From the NCBI GenBank assembly GCA_950022655.1, contig OX465583.1, positions 16,853,318 through 16,917,317 of the forward strand: DNA of 64,000 nt, written 5' to 3'. The position numbers and the translations under genes were made by a program. Each line of letters opens with the position of its first letter. Within the stretch, counting starts at the first letter, position 1. Under the pieces are notes generated by a model. The model had not been told where the DNA came from. It did no database searches and was given only the letters and a program-made list of their open reading frames with translations. Below, one piece after another: positions 11,476 through 23,235 of the stretch. This DNA comes from Alentia gelatinosa. Taxonomy: Eukaryota; Annelida; Polychaeta; Phyllodocida; Polynoidae.

Positions 11476-11933
11476 TTTCTACCTAAATTCATCTCATATA
11501 TTCAGTCAGAACCAAAGTAAGTTTCATAGAACATATTAGACATTAAGCTACTCAAACAAACATACAAACAATCCTTATAGTATTGGCACTGCCAGCCTTG
11601 GAATTGAGTTGTGTCAACCTTACATTAGAGACAATGCTTATATTATAGGCAATGTTAACCTCCTAGTGTAGGTACTATTACACTTACAATATAGGCGCCC
11701 AGCTAAATTCTGGATCGCTTAACGTCTACTTCATGTGTCTTCTTATGGAGTGACCTTCTTTCAATGGCTCTCGTGATGCCCAGGAGCTCGTAAATTAATT
11801 ATAAGGACGTCATTAATAGAAAGAGTTCGTTGCTCACTATCGTCTCAAGTTACACTTTCCTGCTGCCTTCCTCCTCTTTTCCTACTCTCCGGAATACCCC
11901 TATTATCGCCCACCCACGTACACCTTGCGTCTG
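11476..11933. other. Intron 1 stretch, no gene
   Basis: Ordinary intronic sequence; no coding or RNA feature recognised. Confidence 0.45.
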
Positions 11934-12929
11934 TCCCCGGTACCTATGGGGTGCCGTTTGTAACATTCCTATTTGGTACATACCTCGTCCATTTCGTTCA
12001 CAATATAAGCATTCTTATCAATATTATAACAACATCCCAGTTCGTATACGAAATGAGAATCGCAACTCATTCTGTATCCAAAATGGAAAAATTACCAAGA
12101 GCCAATTTCTGGGGGCCGCCGACTCTACCATTCTTTGTCCTGCACTTCCTTGGCCCGCACAGTTTCAAGGAAGGGGGCGGTTTCCGGGCGAGGGGCGCCG
12201 ATTGGGGGGGGAGCTGACTCAGGGGTGTGTGTGAATTCCGCACTTACTTGCTTCGCACTCCCGAGGGGTGGGGGGCACCTCCCTGATTACCGCCTCCCCA
12301 TCACCGATTTTTATTATCATTATTATTATTAGGTATGATTCGCTAGTACAAAGACTCCGATCTTCCATCAACCTTGTGACATTCTGTTTTCTCCATTCAC
12401 TATCTGATTTATATTGCTGTCGTCACATTTTGATTATTTTAGGATAACAAAGTGAGTAACAGGTGAAGTTGTAACATGTTCCAAATTTGGAGAGAGAGAA
12501 AAAAAAATGTGCAAATTGGCTGATTGTTAATGTGACTGACACCTAGTGTTAACAAAGTTTGTAGAATGAAATAATTTTACAAATGGCGCTTTCATTTTGT
12601 AGATAGTTGTGTGCACAGTTTACATTCATTTTGCATACGAAATATGCGTAGTGAAGTGAATAGTGATGTTATTCCTTTTGTGTATAGAATGGGTAGAAAC
12701 CCTAGGAAAATCCCGCACACAGAATGGGCACTGGGAGATATTGAATCTCATTTCATGTACAGAATGGAAATGATGATATTGTTAAAACGATTTCGAATAC
12801 AGAATGCAATAGAGGACCAATACTAAGTCTATTTTATATATAGAATGAATGGAAAATTTCACAGTATTGAAAACCATTTCATAGAGAGAAGCAAGTATGG
12901 ACTAACACTAGGTCTTCTTCACTGCATAC

Positions 12930-13554
12930 GTCAATGATAGGTGTAACAACATGCGGGAGACTAGGGCAGTGCAGTACGCAGATGATTTGGATTCATTTGT
13001 GTCAAGCATAGACGGCTCGGAAGCTAGACATGATTATTATCTAGTGTGGTAGGATGACTTTAAATGCCAAAAAACTGACTTGCTTTTCAGCCTCAGACAG
13101 AAGGAATCCACAGCTATCAAAACTTGATCTAGAATGCAACCAAATTAACTGACGTCGACCACTACAAATATCTGGAAATCAGCACAGACAGGAAGTTGAA
13201 CTTCCAAAGGCAAATATCAAGAATAGCAATAGGAGAATTTTCAGATTCTTCAAACTTTGTAAAGTAAGGAGTAACATAACAAAGGGGATTGCGCTTAAAG
13301 TGTACTTAATTATAATAAGACCAAATCTTGAGTATTGTGGATATTTAATTGATGGGGCAAACAAAAAAGAAGTAGATGCATTGCAAAGAGTCCAAACAAG
13401 AGCTCTAAAGTTGGTACAAACTGTCGGAGAACCAAAACATGCTTATCAAAGAAAGAGGGGACTACATAGTTCAAACAAACGGAAATCTATTGTACCGCTA
13501 GCCAAAATCAGTCTATTCCAACAATCATCATCATATCATAGTGTACTATCCTAA
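12930..13554 (+). pseudogene. Non-LTR retrotransposon RT fragment
   Basis: Frames interrupted by stops and frameshifts read QYADDLD-like catalytic sequence at about 12978, then a VDHYKYL.I..DRKLNF block near 13160, and an open thumb region from 13300 (RPNLEYCGYLIDGANKKEVD followed by LQRVQTRALKLV). This order, palm motif C to thumb, is that of Jockey/CR1/I-type LINE reverse transcriptases. The C-terminal piece KLWNELS resumes at about 13850 after a foldback insertion. The fragment has no 5' half and cannot be functional. Confidence 0.7.
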
Positions 13555-13853
13555 AACTGGATGAGGTTTAATCTTGGCCACCGTATTCCACGACTGGAGT
13601 TTGGCAAAGTGACTTCATGAGGCAAAGCCGAGTGAAGTCCGGAGCCAAAACTTCAGGAGTGGAATGCGGTGGCCAAGATTAAAACGAATCAGGTTTTGAT
13701 TTTATCCTACCCCGTCTCCTCGATTTTGGAATATTACGTGATAACAATGCTGTATGCCACTAGTGGCATATAAAACTCTGTATGCCAGTCAGCGTGGCAT
13801 ACGGAAACCCAATGTTAAGCCTATGGGATTTTATATTAGGGGTAGGATAAAGT
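13555..13853. mobile_element. Foldback element FB-5, inserted into RT fragment
   Basis: Arms AATCTTGGCCACCG.ATTCCA around the loop TGAGGCAAAGCCGAGTGAAG, then TTTATCCTACCCC, the block GTTAAGCCTATGGGA and the end TTAGGGGTAGGATAAA. The RT remnant continues on the other side, so the foldback element is younger than the RT fragment. Confidence 0.7.
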
Positions 13854-14237
13854 TGTGGAATGAGCTCTCTGCAGATCACCAACGTATGTAACATCAAAGA
13901 ATTCAAAAGGAGAATAAAGGCATGCTACTCTGTGTACGACTGGAGCTAAAATCTCGCCTGCCTGGCGAATATCGACACCATCGGTCGTGTGGTAATGTCA
14001 TAACCCATCCCATAAATCTTGTTATGCTGATATATCAAATTAGCATTTTAAAAAGGTCTATTTTGTGAACAAAATGGACGAAATATGTACCAAATAGGAC
14101 TGTTCCAAACGGCGCCCCATAGGTACCCGGATGCTGCAAATCTTTGCCACCAGGCTTCGCCCCGCACAGTGCCCCTGGCGGTGGCTGACAATAACAGATG
14201 GGCGTATCATATTTAGGTCATATGGACGCCGGTAAAC

Positions 14238-14278
14238 ATGGCGGACGTCTCCCGGCGTTGGTCACTGGCTTGTTTGTG
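14238..14278 (+). CDS. Possible orphan first coding exon
   Basis: AAACATGGCGGACG combines a YY1-type ATGGCGG with a good start context (A at -3, G at +4). It is followed by 13 codons (MADVSRRWSLACL) plus two bases and the donor TG|GTAAGT at 14278/14279. No partner exon was identified, and it lies inside intron 1 of the gamma-like gene. It could be a nested gene start, or a chance CpG-rich match. Confidence 0.22.
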
Positions 14279-15208
14279 GTAAGTAGTATAACGGATTGCT
14301 CCTCTGTTTACGCTGCCCGCACGAGGAACCGGCGGGGAACCAGCGGATGGGGGTTAGTGTTGGCACCGGCCGCCAGGGATGACAAACAGGGGGGTCGGTT
14401 GTCGGGTAAAGAAGGGCGAAGTAGCCTCAGGTCATGTGTCACTATGGCCTGATGTATGCCCCTCCCAGTAAGAACTAATCGGGTCAGATACACAGACTTC
14501 TTAAAATGATACAGTGAGGTAGTGAGGGGGGTAGTGGGATCCAAAATTTTGGAAATTGTTCGTACTCACGTTCTGGAAGGCCCGTATCGGAGTATCGGAG
14601 TGTATTTAACTATGACAAAATTGCTGCCGATCTCCTCAAGCACGATTTTGCAGTCTGTGTGATGTTTTCAGGGACTCATATACCCTACTCCGAGGATTCG
14701 GGTTGTATCCTTCTCTGGTAGGAATAATGCGAGCCCATGTATTTTAATACATGGCCGCTTTGATGGATAATAAAATGATGATATATATGCTCCTTGTTTG
14801 GGAAATGTTTATTTCAATTGCTGGTTACTAGTCACATGTCCCTGTATCTCCCACCGAACTACTCCACAACTCAGAAACGTGCTTTTCTATGAACATATGT
14901 GTTGCTGCGTCTGCATCTCTCTCAAGTCCCACACTCCCAAAAAATGCATGAAATAAGAGTAAAACACACAAAAAGCAACTGAATAGGTCAACGAGGGCGA
15001 AACTGCACATTACTATCTCACACTGGCGGCCCACCTCCTCCTGCTGTTCTTCAACAAGATCCCCCAAAAATCGTTTCCTTTTTTTAATTTTGTGGGCCAG
15101 GAATAAATTTCAAACTGACTACGTCTTCCGCGATATTCCGTACGATGATGCGGTCCCATATTGATAGTCATCGAGGCTGCCGGATGTCCGACATATAATT
15201 ATGGCCCG
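14279..15208. other. Intron 1 stretch, no gene
   Basis: A GC-rich first 200 bases, then ordinary DNA. No gene or element recognised. Confidence 0.45.
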
Positions 15209-15211
15209 TAA

Positions 15212-15492
15212 GGCCTGGCGTCCACCTACTACGATAGAAATTTAGACCTCCCGATATGGCACCGATACAAAAAGCAAATATCGGAGACATATCGGGATGG
15301 TGCAACATCGTAGACATGTTCTAGACAAGACAATCCACCACACATTATATAGGGTTTTTATCGGTGTCTAATCGCAGAAATGTGGTCAATTGGTCCGATA
15401 TTAGGTGACCTTCCGACGCGATTTTGATTTTTTATCGGAAGGTGCATCGTAGACCATATCGGAGCCATATCGTAGTAGGTGGACGCCGGGCC
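15212..15492. mobile_element. TWA-flanked MITE, copy 2
   Basis: 281 bases with ends GGCCTGGCGTCCACC and GGTGGACGCCGGGCC, flanked by TAA on the left and TTA on the right (one mismatch in the target duplication). Same orientation as copy 1, with the same CCGATAT/ATATCGG arrays. Confidence 0.75.
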
Positions 15493-15495
15493 TTA

Positions 15496-15953
15496 TGCTC
15501 TAGAATCATTGCTATTTGAACAATTCTCAGTCGTGGTTCTGAATGCTGGACAAGCTCAGATACGCTGCTTTGTGTAAGGGGGATGTTATAAAGACACTGT
15601 CACCAACCACTTTTTAGAGCACACATGGCTCATAAAGATAACAGAATTGACACAACTGGGTGTGGTGGCGGAGCCATGTACTATGGAAGCGACCAAATAG
15701 AAAAAAAAGAAGAAAAAAAACTAGGGTGGACTCTTGAGAGTGTAGAAGTCTAGATAAGTAGAAAATAGCAAAACTGCCAAAGATTTCTTATTAGTGATTT
15801 CAGAACCACCGTTCCGTTCAACACATTGATTTTATCAGGTGTTCTAGAAGTCCCTCCAGTTCACACGTAATAATTATGTGAAAATTGATATGAGCTTTCT
15901 CTATACTCGGTGATATGAGTGATATCAATACGTCATACCGGGGGCTGCCCTCT
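15496..15953. other. Intron 1 stretch, no gene
   Basis: No gene recognised; followed by a C17 run at 15954-15970. Confidence 0.45.
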
Positions 15954-15989
15954 CCCCCCCCCCCCCCCCCACCCCCACCGCCTGTCAGG

Positions 15990-16290
15990 CCTGTCAGCCT
16001 GAAGCAGCGCCGAGCTCACGATCCCGCATTTACCCAGACCACGTGACCCGGCGCCTGTGTGCAGAACGCCTCTCCATCATACTGCATCGCGCCACCTAGC
16101 GGGAGCCGCACCGGAAGCACGTGATCACCATCTGATCCCGGGTGTATGAGGCTGCGGTCAGGGATACCAGCAGGGGGCGGGGCGGGCGTTTAGTGCGCAG
16201 CCGCTGACCACTGCCCGCGCACTGCATCCTTTATGGTGGCCACACTGCATCGCTCACTGGTGGGCGATGATTGAGGGGCCCAGGTGTGTT
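15990..16290. promoter_or_regulatory. CpG-rich intronic block with CTCF-like, E-box and GC-box motifs
   Basis: The block contains two CACGTG E-boxes (16040-16045, 16118-16123), the second directly after an ETS-like CCGGAAG. It also has a CTCF-like core CCAGCAGGGGGCGG (16167-16180), a weaker CGCCACCTAGCGG (from 16090) and GGGGCGGGGCGGGC. The composition is unlike the surrounding AT-rich intron. Candidate enhancer, insulator or alternative promoter; no transcript evidence. Confidence 0.4.
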
Positions 16291-16589
16291 TCGGGTTTGG
16301 CGGCCTCGTCGACTCATATGAAGGTTACTCTGGAGTGATTGCTATTAGGAGCTGAATTAAAAATGATGCGCACCCATAGCTGAAGTGAATGGTTGTGATG
16401 ACGGCTGTAAATCCAATTATACATTATGTGAGTTTTACACACTATGCAAAATATGATCATCGGCTTTATACATTGAAAAAATTCTAAGCGAATTAGATTA
16501 TTGTCAATACTATAAGATATGATATACATCCGTAGAAAATACCTGTAGATATTATTTGTTTGTTATTTTAGTATATGTACGGTAACTAA

Positions 16590-16906
16590 TACAATTTCAT
16601 TCCATATGTCCACAAGGATCAGCTTTTCTGACAGGTTTTATGCCACAGATCCAATCTTTGAGATGAATCAAGGCAGAAATGGTACTCCTTATGTATTTAC
16701 CTTTCACACAACATAGACATGGCCTTTGATATGGCCGTAAGTCAATTTTTGCTGGGACCGAAGGAGAAAGGTGGCTGCATACCACACCACATAGACATGG
16801 TATAGGAAGGACTGGTCTCTAACATTGAACTTTGACAGTCTAGCACTGCTGGGGATGAAGGGAAATGCAGTAAGCAGAAAGATGGCTGTAGTGGGAATCG
16901 AACCAC
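16590..16906 (-). mobile_element. tRNA-derived SINE, copy 2
   Basis: On the minus strand a B box GGTTCGATTCC inside GTG-GTTCGATTCC-CAC (16891-16906) is followed by the body shared with the copy at 11.27 kb (CCCCAGCAGTG, CATGTCTATGTGGTGTGG). The A-box half is missing or decayed. A second CATGTCTATGTTGTGTG near 16713 suggests a repeated tail. Confidence 0.65.
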
Positions 16907-17904
16907 ATGATAAAACATGAATGTATGTTCATAAATTGATATCAAAAGGAAAATCTAGATAAGCAATATTCGATGGATGTTCTTACTTTAAAGAAATAAA
17001 ATGAATTTTGGCTCCCTTAAGAAAATCATACATGTGCTATAGCCTCAGAGACCGACCGTTTGCGTGATTCGCATGCTGGAGATGTGTCGTTACGCAGAGA
17101 TGACCTTGCCTACTTCAGCTACATTAATTAATTAACATCTAGAGCCTGCTGTACTGTTACAGGACATTAGGGGATTAGAGGTAACTCCTCGTATTGACTT
17201 GACTTCATCAAGTAAGTCGTCAGATTGCGATCCAGAGGACAAGATCATTGCCTTCCAGCTCAATCCGGGCGGAATTCTGATAGTAGAATTCATCTGGGAA
17301 AGAGTTCATTTCAAAGGTTTCACTTGTATGTATACAGGGAAAGAATTGTACAAGTAAATGTATGGATATAACTACATGGAAGACTCATGATATAATATTA
17401 AAGGTATTCCTATTAACTTTAGCTATATTTTTGATAATATTGTAGATGTTATAAACTGTTTTTGATGATATTGTAGATGTAATAAACTACTTTTGACAAA
17501 TCATCTTGTCGTTGAGCTACTAGTGAGAGAAGATCCTAGTTGCTTAGAGCAACTCGTAACAAGATTCTAGGTGTTCAGAGTTATTCATGATGGGATTGTT
17601 GTTCTTTACGTATTGCTGTGATAGGGTCCTAAATATTTGCAGTTTATCGTAAATCAGAGTTAATTGGTGCTTCATTTGACAAGACTGCAGTCGGTTGGGA
17701 CATTCTAGCGTAAAGATCTAAACAAAAATTCAGGAGATTGTAACTGCTCTAAACGATTAAAGCTGTTTGCAGTATTTCGTGATTGAATCATAATTATTGG
17801 CACCACTCATGATAAGATCACAGTTGTTTGAAGCTCTTTGAGCCCATCGCCCGGTGCTGGTAACTGCTTGTCGCCGGTCGGATGCCTGTACGGATATATG
17901 ATTC
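16907..17904. other. Intron 1 stretch, no gene
   Basis: AT-rich; a short tandem duplication TTTTGATAATATTGTAGATGT at 17.43-17.49 kb. No gene seen. Confidence 0.45.
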
Positions 17905-18192
17905 TATAGAGGAAACCCATGAAAGTTTAGGGTCTGAGCTCGTATCCCATCCAGTTTGAATCACGTAGTAATTCACAAGGCGAAGCCGCGTTAATTGCTA
18001 CGTGATTCAAATGAGATGGGATCGAGCTCTGACCCTAAACTTGAATGGGTTTCTGAATTTATCTCACCCTTAATATTGACTAATGGGCTAACATTTGTGA
18101 CATTATCCCCCATTAAATATATTTCCTAAATATATATATACGAGTTTCCAATGTTAAGTCTATGGAGAAAAAATATCTGGGGTGAGATAAAG
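17905..18192. mobile_element. Foldback element FB-6
   Basis: Palindromic arms GTTTAGGGTCTGAGCTCGTA and complement around the loop CACAAGGCGAAGCCGCGTTA, then TTTATCTCACCC, the block GTTAAGTCTATGGAG and the end GGGGTGAGATAAA. Arms differ from every other copy. Confidence 0.65.
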
Positions 18193-18510
18193 TAGAGATT
18201 CTCCTCATAATCTAAAAGTTCCGCTCACCAGGAGGAAATGGCGGTAGTCTAAGGTCTTGATTAGCATTCATGAGAGGTGGGACAGATCTATATCTAGTTC
18301 TTCGGTAAACTATATTGGTTCGTGGTCAGAACTCAGGTCTGTGACGGTTCTCCTAGTGATCTTGACTGTTTCCTTAGTGGCCTAAAAAGTCTCTGAATGA
18401 CTTTAAGTGTTTTTTTAGTGATATAATTTTATTAGTGCTCTTGACCGATCTCTGAATTACTGACTACGCTGCTCAGAGTAACCTTGGCAGCAGAGAGGCA
18501 GTAGCACTAA

Positions 18511-18895
18511 GGCCACTCAAAAAAAAAACTTGTTTCTCATCACCAAGCCATGAAAAATATGATGAGGGCGCTTTTTTTTGTTGCTTTTTTTTTTATATAT
18601 CAAAGAGGGTAGACATACAGTAAAACCCCGCATAAGCGGACACCCTCCGATCCGGGCCAAAGTTGCTGCTTACGCGGGGTGTCTGCTTATTCGAGGTTTC
18701 CAGATTTTTACTGGCTCTACATTTAATGCATCCCTGACATCAGGAGCTTTAATTTGATACTAAATACACGTACCTTTCATAATTTCTATCAAGGTTCATC
18801 TATTTAAAAAAAAAAAAAAAAAATCTTCTAAAATCGTTTTTTCTGATGCGCGCGGTGATGAGAAACAAGTTTGTTTTTTTGAGTGGCCTATAAGG
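18511..18895. mobile_element. MITE with 33-bp inverted ends, carrying a second MITE
   Basis: The left end GGCCACTC-(A)n-CTTGTTTCTCATCACC and the right end GGTGATGAGAAACAAG-(T)n-GAGTGGCC are inverted copies. A TACAGTA-type mariner-like fragment (18616-18705) sits inside, as a nested insertion or internal capture. Confidence 0.65.
18616..18705. mobile_element. TACAGTA-type MITE fragment, copy 1
   Basis: TACAGTAAAACCCCGCATAA, GCGGACACCCTCCG and TTACGCGGGGTGTC match the ends of the copies at 19.87 and 56.44 kb; the centre is deleted. Ends of this kind occur in pogo/Tigger-like Tc1-mariner elements. Confidence 0.55.
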
Positions 18896-19872
18896 TTGCA
18901 ACTGTCGCAATAGAAAAATACTGAGGTTTGGTTGCCGCAGGTATCACCTACATGGCAGGTAGCACAGCAATCATGTCATGAACATCCCCCAAAGTACCAA
19001 ACATGCCTTTTTTATCGAGGTTCTTGCATGCAAGGGAGTCGCAGAGTGGTATAAAGTGGTGCAATGCTGCCAGAACAACAGCGTCCAATGACCAATGATG
19101 GCAGAGTATGAAGCCACGTGACGTCCTCGGATCATGTTACAGCCTTGTGTCCATACATACGTGGCGTGAATCACAGAGTCGGTCGTTTACCTGGGTGTTA
19201 ATCCACACAAACCCAGATTGTAAAACTAGAAAAGAAAATTCGGGGAGGCGACTCGCAAAGTTTCCAGCAACGGAGATGGTTATAGATTGCAATATTTGAT
19301 TGTTGGGAATATACATACATGTATGTATTCACACATATCATATAAATATATTAGAAATATAACACATATATCTGTATCTATCAAATATATATAATTCTAC
19401 CAGCGTTAGCTTCCATCAGACCCTAGATCGTATAAGAATGCCCACCCTAGGTAGGTTACACCCATGGTTCGACTAGGATTGCTCGGATTTCTTTGCATAA
19501 TCATTTTATCTCTTCTTCATGAGCGGAAAAAAGGGTTTCAACCCTATGGTCTTCAATCAGGAAAGCTAAAGCTGGTTCAGGTACTACTTTTTTAAATCGG
19601 GTCCTGTCACGCTATTCTATGAGGCAATTAACCTAGCGACTTAACGTTAAAGGTTAGAGTGGTCATATATAGACTTCCAATATATTGTCTCAGGGTTTTA
19701 GAGGCATGCCCAGCTGACAATGGCCGATCAAGCAAGACCGAAATACCTCAAGACCCGCTAGTGTTTGATATGTTTGGATCCTAGACTCTTTTTAACTGCT
19801 ATTCATTTATAATTGCACGCTCGGCTATCAGTGACGGACATACCATTTCCTCCTAGTATAGTGTTGAGGTTG
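18896..19872. other. Intron 1 stretch with dispersed repeat fragments
   Basis: About 19430-19845 is related to the sequence around 22.7-23.15 kb (GAGGCATGCCCAGCTGAC, ATACCTCAAGACC, ATAATTGCACGCTC). No gene recognised. Confidence 0.45.
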
Positions 19873-20053
19873 TACAGTAGAACTCTGCCTAACGGACACC
19901 CCGCGTAAACGGACACCCCGCGTTAATGGGCACCTTTGCTGAGAATGGATCCCTCTATTAGTTGTTTATTCTAACCCCGTGTCTAACATCCCGCGTAAGC
20001 GGACATTTTGGTCCGGAACGGAGGGTGTCCTGTTACACGAGGTTCTCCTGTAT
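19873..20053. mobile_element. TACAGTA-type MITE, copy 2
   Basis: About 180 bases, ends TACAGTAGAACTC and GAGGTTCTCCTGTA, with internal CGGACACCCCGCG and GGAACGGAGGGTGTCC. TA-flanked, Tc1/mariner style, non-autonomous. Confidence 0.65.
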
Positions 20054-20171
20054 AGAGGCTGTGAACCCGTGGCACCTCCAGCCACGGCTCCTACTATATC
20101 ACCCAAGGGGTGTGAGCAATGTGGCTCCACCTCCCACAGAACGATCTACCATCACTCAATTCCCACGCTCG

Positions 20172-20550
20172 CTAAAATATTTAGTAGAAACCGAACGAGA
20201 GTTAGACTTGACAATGTTTATGACACGACGGGAAGGTCGCGTATTACTACACGAGGCGTAGCCAAGTGTAGTGAGGAGCAGACCTGACCAGAGTTGCATA
20301 GACATTGACAAGTCTAACTTGAGTTCGGTTTCGTATTTATCCTACCTCGTCTATGCTTTTGTATTACTAAAAGATAATTATTGAGTCAATGACCAACATA
20401 ACTTGTTTTCATAGTAGCTGACATCCTGCTCTCTGATTGGTCAATATTGTTATTACTCTAGTGGCATAAAAAACACTTTATGTCACGGCCTGCCACATAA
20501 AATTTCCCTATGTTAGGTCTATGGCGGTTTTTTATTAGGGGTAGGATAAG
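20172..20550. mobile_element. Foldback element FB-7
   Basis: Arms GTAGAAACCGAACGAGAGTT around the loop CACGAGGCGTAGCCAAGTG, then ATTTATCCTACCTCG, the block TTAGGTCTATGGCGG and the end TTAGGGGTAGGATAA. Near-identical to FB-12 at 61.4 kb over its whole length, so this subfamily has moved relatively recently. Confidence 0.75.
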
Positions 20551-22692
20551 TATGTAAACCTCTGTGTATTCGGTGTTTTACGACTGTTGGAGTAAGATTT
20601 ATCAGATTATATGTTGGGATATGTTAGGATATTCCCGTTCTAACATTTGTGTTAACTGATTAGACACTGAGTGGTGGGTATAGAAGGAAGGCTTTCAGCT
20701 ACAACCTGAAATAACAGCGGCTCATGCCGCCTATCTGCCATCTGACACTCGTATCTATAATCGCCCTGCTATCGGCGCTCTGAGAACCCGCAAACAATAA
20801 CACAGATACATGTCTGAGAAGGTGTATGAGGCAGAGTGTGTAGTCTTCTGCCGTACGCGGGACGGGGCCGTTTAAGAACCGAGGAGCAATAATAGTCATC
20901 TATTGTCGCATGTTGTGTCATAATGTCGGTGTTGCGAACAGTGACCCTACAGCGCCACTTGTGCCAGAGATACGTGTGTTGTCACGAAACTAGTCAACCC
21001 CAATATGTCTGTATGGTGTCACAGACGCCATCTAAACATATCAGGAAACTAGTGAAACAGGTCCCAGTACCGAACTGACCATGACCAATCACTACAAGCC
21101 AAAGTACCTCTTTAACCCACTAGTACTTAATGTCTTTGCACCCTAGCAGGTGTAGAATTGTCTGGTTGTTCCAGTGCCAAGTGGGTTACACCAAATGGTC
21201 AAAGATAGGCATAATATCTGGAAACAGGCTTATTGTGGCCGTACGTCATAAATACGCGGTAAAATTGATGATCAGATGAACCGATGTCGAATTTAACCAA
21301 GTATTTATGACGTACGGACACAGTCAGCCTGTTTTCGTATTATTATATACCTTAAAATATAAAATATTTAACTTTGCTTCTGAGCGAGTTTTTTTTTTAT
21401 TTCGCCACTGTACATGCCACATAAATACATACTCCACATACATGTATACCCCGTACGCCACCTAGGTGTCGTGCGGATATAAATGCGACATGAGTAGGAG
21501 CCGTCCGTATGTGTAGGATATACTACAACAGGTATATAATGATATTTGTTGCTTGTTTATCCTTTTCATTGTATGTTCGAGGCCTGTCTTCCTCATGGAA
21601 AGTTAATATTGTCAGATCCATGTATGTGCTTGAGTAAATGGGCTAACAGGTTTATCTATTTAGTAGATGTAATGTATCTGCTCTAGTAGGATGAATTGAA
21701 CGTTCAGGGTCAGGTTCTAGTTGTCTGGTTTTCTCCCAAGACTGGGTATCGTGGCGAACCATCAAGTCATAGATGATGAAGAATTCAAGGTGAGAGAAAA
21801 AAATATCTAACATTTTCACACCATCTTGAGTGTACATTCTGGATATTCCAAGTTCTGAGAAATAGGTGCAAACCCCACATTTAGTACTGTCTGAGGATAA
21901 TATAACACAGTTTGAATGTGGATGACTGCGCGACCACGGGAAAAGAGAAAAACTCCACCCTTATAACACACAGTTTGCACCTAACACTCGCTTCTGATCA
22001 GCGTTAGGTTTACCTGTAAATATAGTCCCAGCCACTATCCACCATGGACCGGTCCGCCCTCTGTCAAGGCTGGCCAGAAGCTGCTGGTTTCGTTCCAAGG
22101 GTTTTTTCATCTTTCCTTTTTACTTCTGTGTTTAGAAGATTTTTCTTCACTTTTCCCCATTTTTCCATCCAGATTCTCTGTCCTCTGTGTTTTTGTCCTT
22201 GTGGAGACTCCAGGTTGGAAGTAGTGTGTGTATTTGTGAGGGGGTCCCCTCCTCGCTTTCTTTGAGATAGTCAGACTCAGGTTACATGTTCAGGGTGGGA
22301 GATACTTGACTTGAAAGTCTCCATAGATGTATCCCAGTGTTAGAAAGATCTCCACAGGACACATATATACATCTTTCTCCCAACCCCACCCCAGACATGA
22401 GCAATTAAAAAAAAGCCCAGCTGAACCGGGTCAAAAGGGGTGTACTATTATCATCAAGACGTCATCTTGAAAATTGTATTATTGATTTTTTTTAGAAGCT
22501 TTTATTTATACTGGAGTGTCCACAAGGTAATTTAGCGTGAAGGTTCCAGAAATCTAAGTTACAGTATAATTATAATGAGTGCTACAATTCAGATCTATAA
22601 ACACACCGCCTCTACACACCGAAAGTATTTCCATCGTCCTGCAAAAATCTATCCCTTCACTATATGCGTGTTATTCACTGTGATATTGGGGA
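20551..22692. other. Intron 1 stretch, no gene; one palindrome
   Basis: Contains an unassigned foldback at about 21228-21340 (GGCCGTACGTCATAAATACG against GTATTTATGACGTACGG) and a fragment at 21035-21195 related to the 22.7 kb tandem repeat. Otherwise nothing recognised. Confidence 0.45.
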
Positions 22693-23084
22693 AGGAGTGT
22701 CTCAGGCACTTAGAGGTATGCCTAGCTGACCATGACCAATTACTCTATACCGAAATACCTCAAGACCCCTGTCAAGACCAATCGGTGCTAGATAGGTTTT
22801 ATCCTAGAGTCAAGCAGTCGCAGAAATGTCAAGTTGACTGGGTGCAAGTGGGTTAGAGAAAATTATCCATAGACTGAATGTAACCCAAAGGAGTGTCTCA
22901 GGCACTTAGAGGTATGCCTAGCTGACCATGACCAATTACTCTATACCGAAATACCTCAAGACCCCTGTCAAGACCAATCGGTGCTAGATAGGTTTCATCC
23001 TAGAGTCAAGCAGTCGCAGAAATGTCAAGTTGACTGGGTGTAAGTGGCTTAGAGAAAGTTATCCATAGACTGAATGTAACCCAA
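22693..23084. repeat. Tandem duplication, 2 x 196 bp
   Basis: The segment from AGGAGTGTCTCAGGCACTTA to ATGTAACCCAA occurs twice head-to-tail with only a few differences. The unit belongs to a dispersed family also seen near 19.7 and 21.1 kb. A small number of mismatches implies a recent duplication. Confidence 0.8.
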
Positions 23085-23235
23085 ACCTTTTAATTGTTTT
23101 TCATCTATAATTGCACGCTCATTCATGAATGATGAACATACTTTTTGCTCCTACTCTTTACAAGGTGGTGCGGCAGTTCTGCCCTTCTGTTGGGTAGTAC
23201 AGTCGAATCCATGAAGCCCTAAGTGCAACGGGTTT

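Larger units (their letters stand above)
11934..14120. mobile_element. Composite region bounded by inverted repeats
   Basis: The left end (about 11934-12010, GGTACCTATGGGG.GCCGTTT...) is found reverse-complemented at about 14045-14120. Between them lie about ten copies of a near-palindrome CATTTYGTATACARAATG (12.0-12.9 kb), a decayed non-LTR reverse transcriptase fragment and an inserted foldback element. The inverted ends suggest a transposon about 2.2 kb long, or two opposed copies of one end. Confidence 0.5.
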
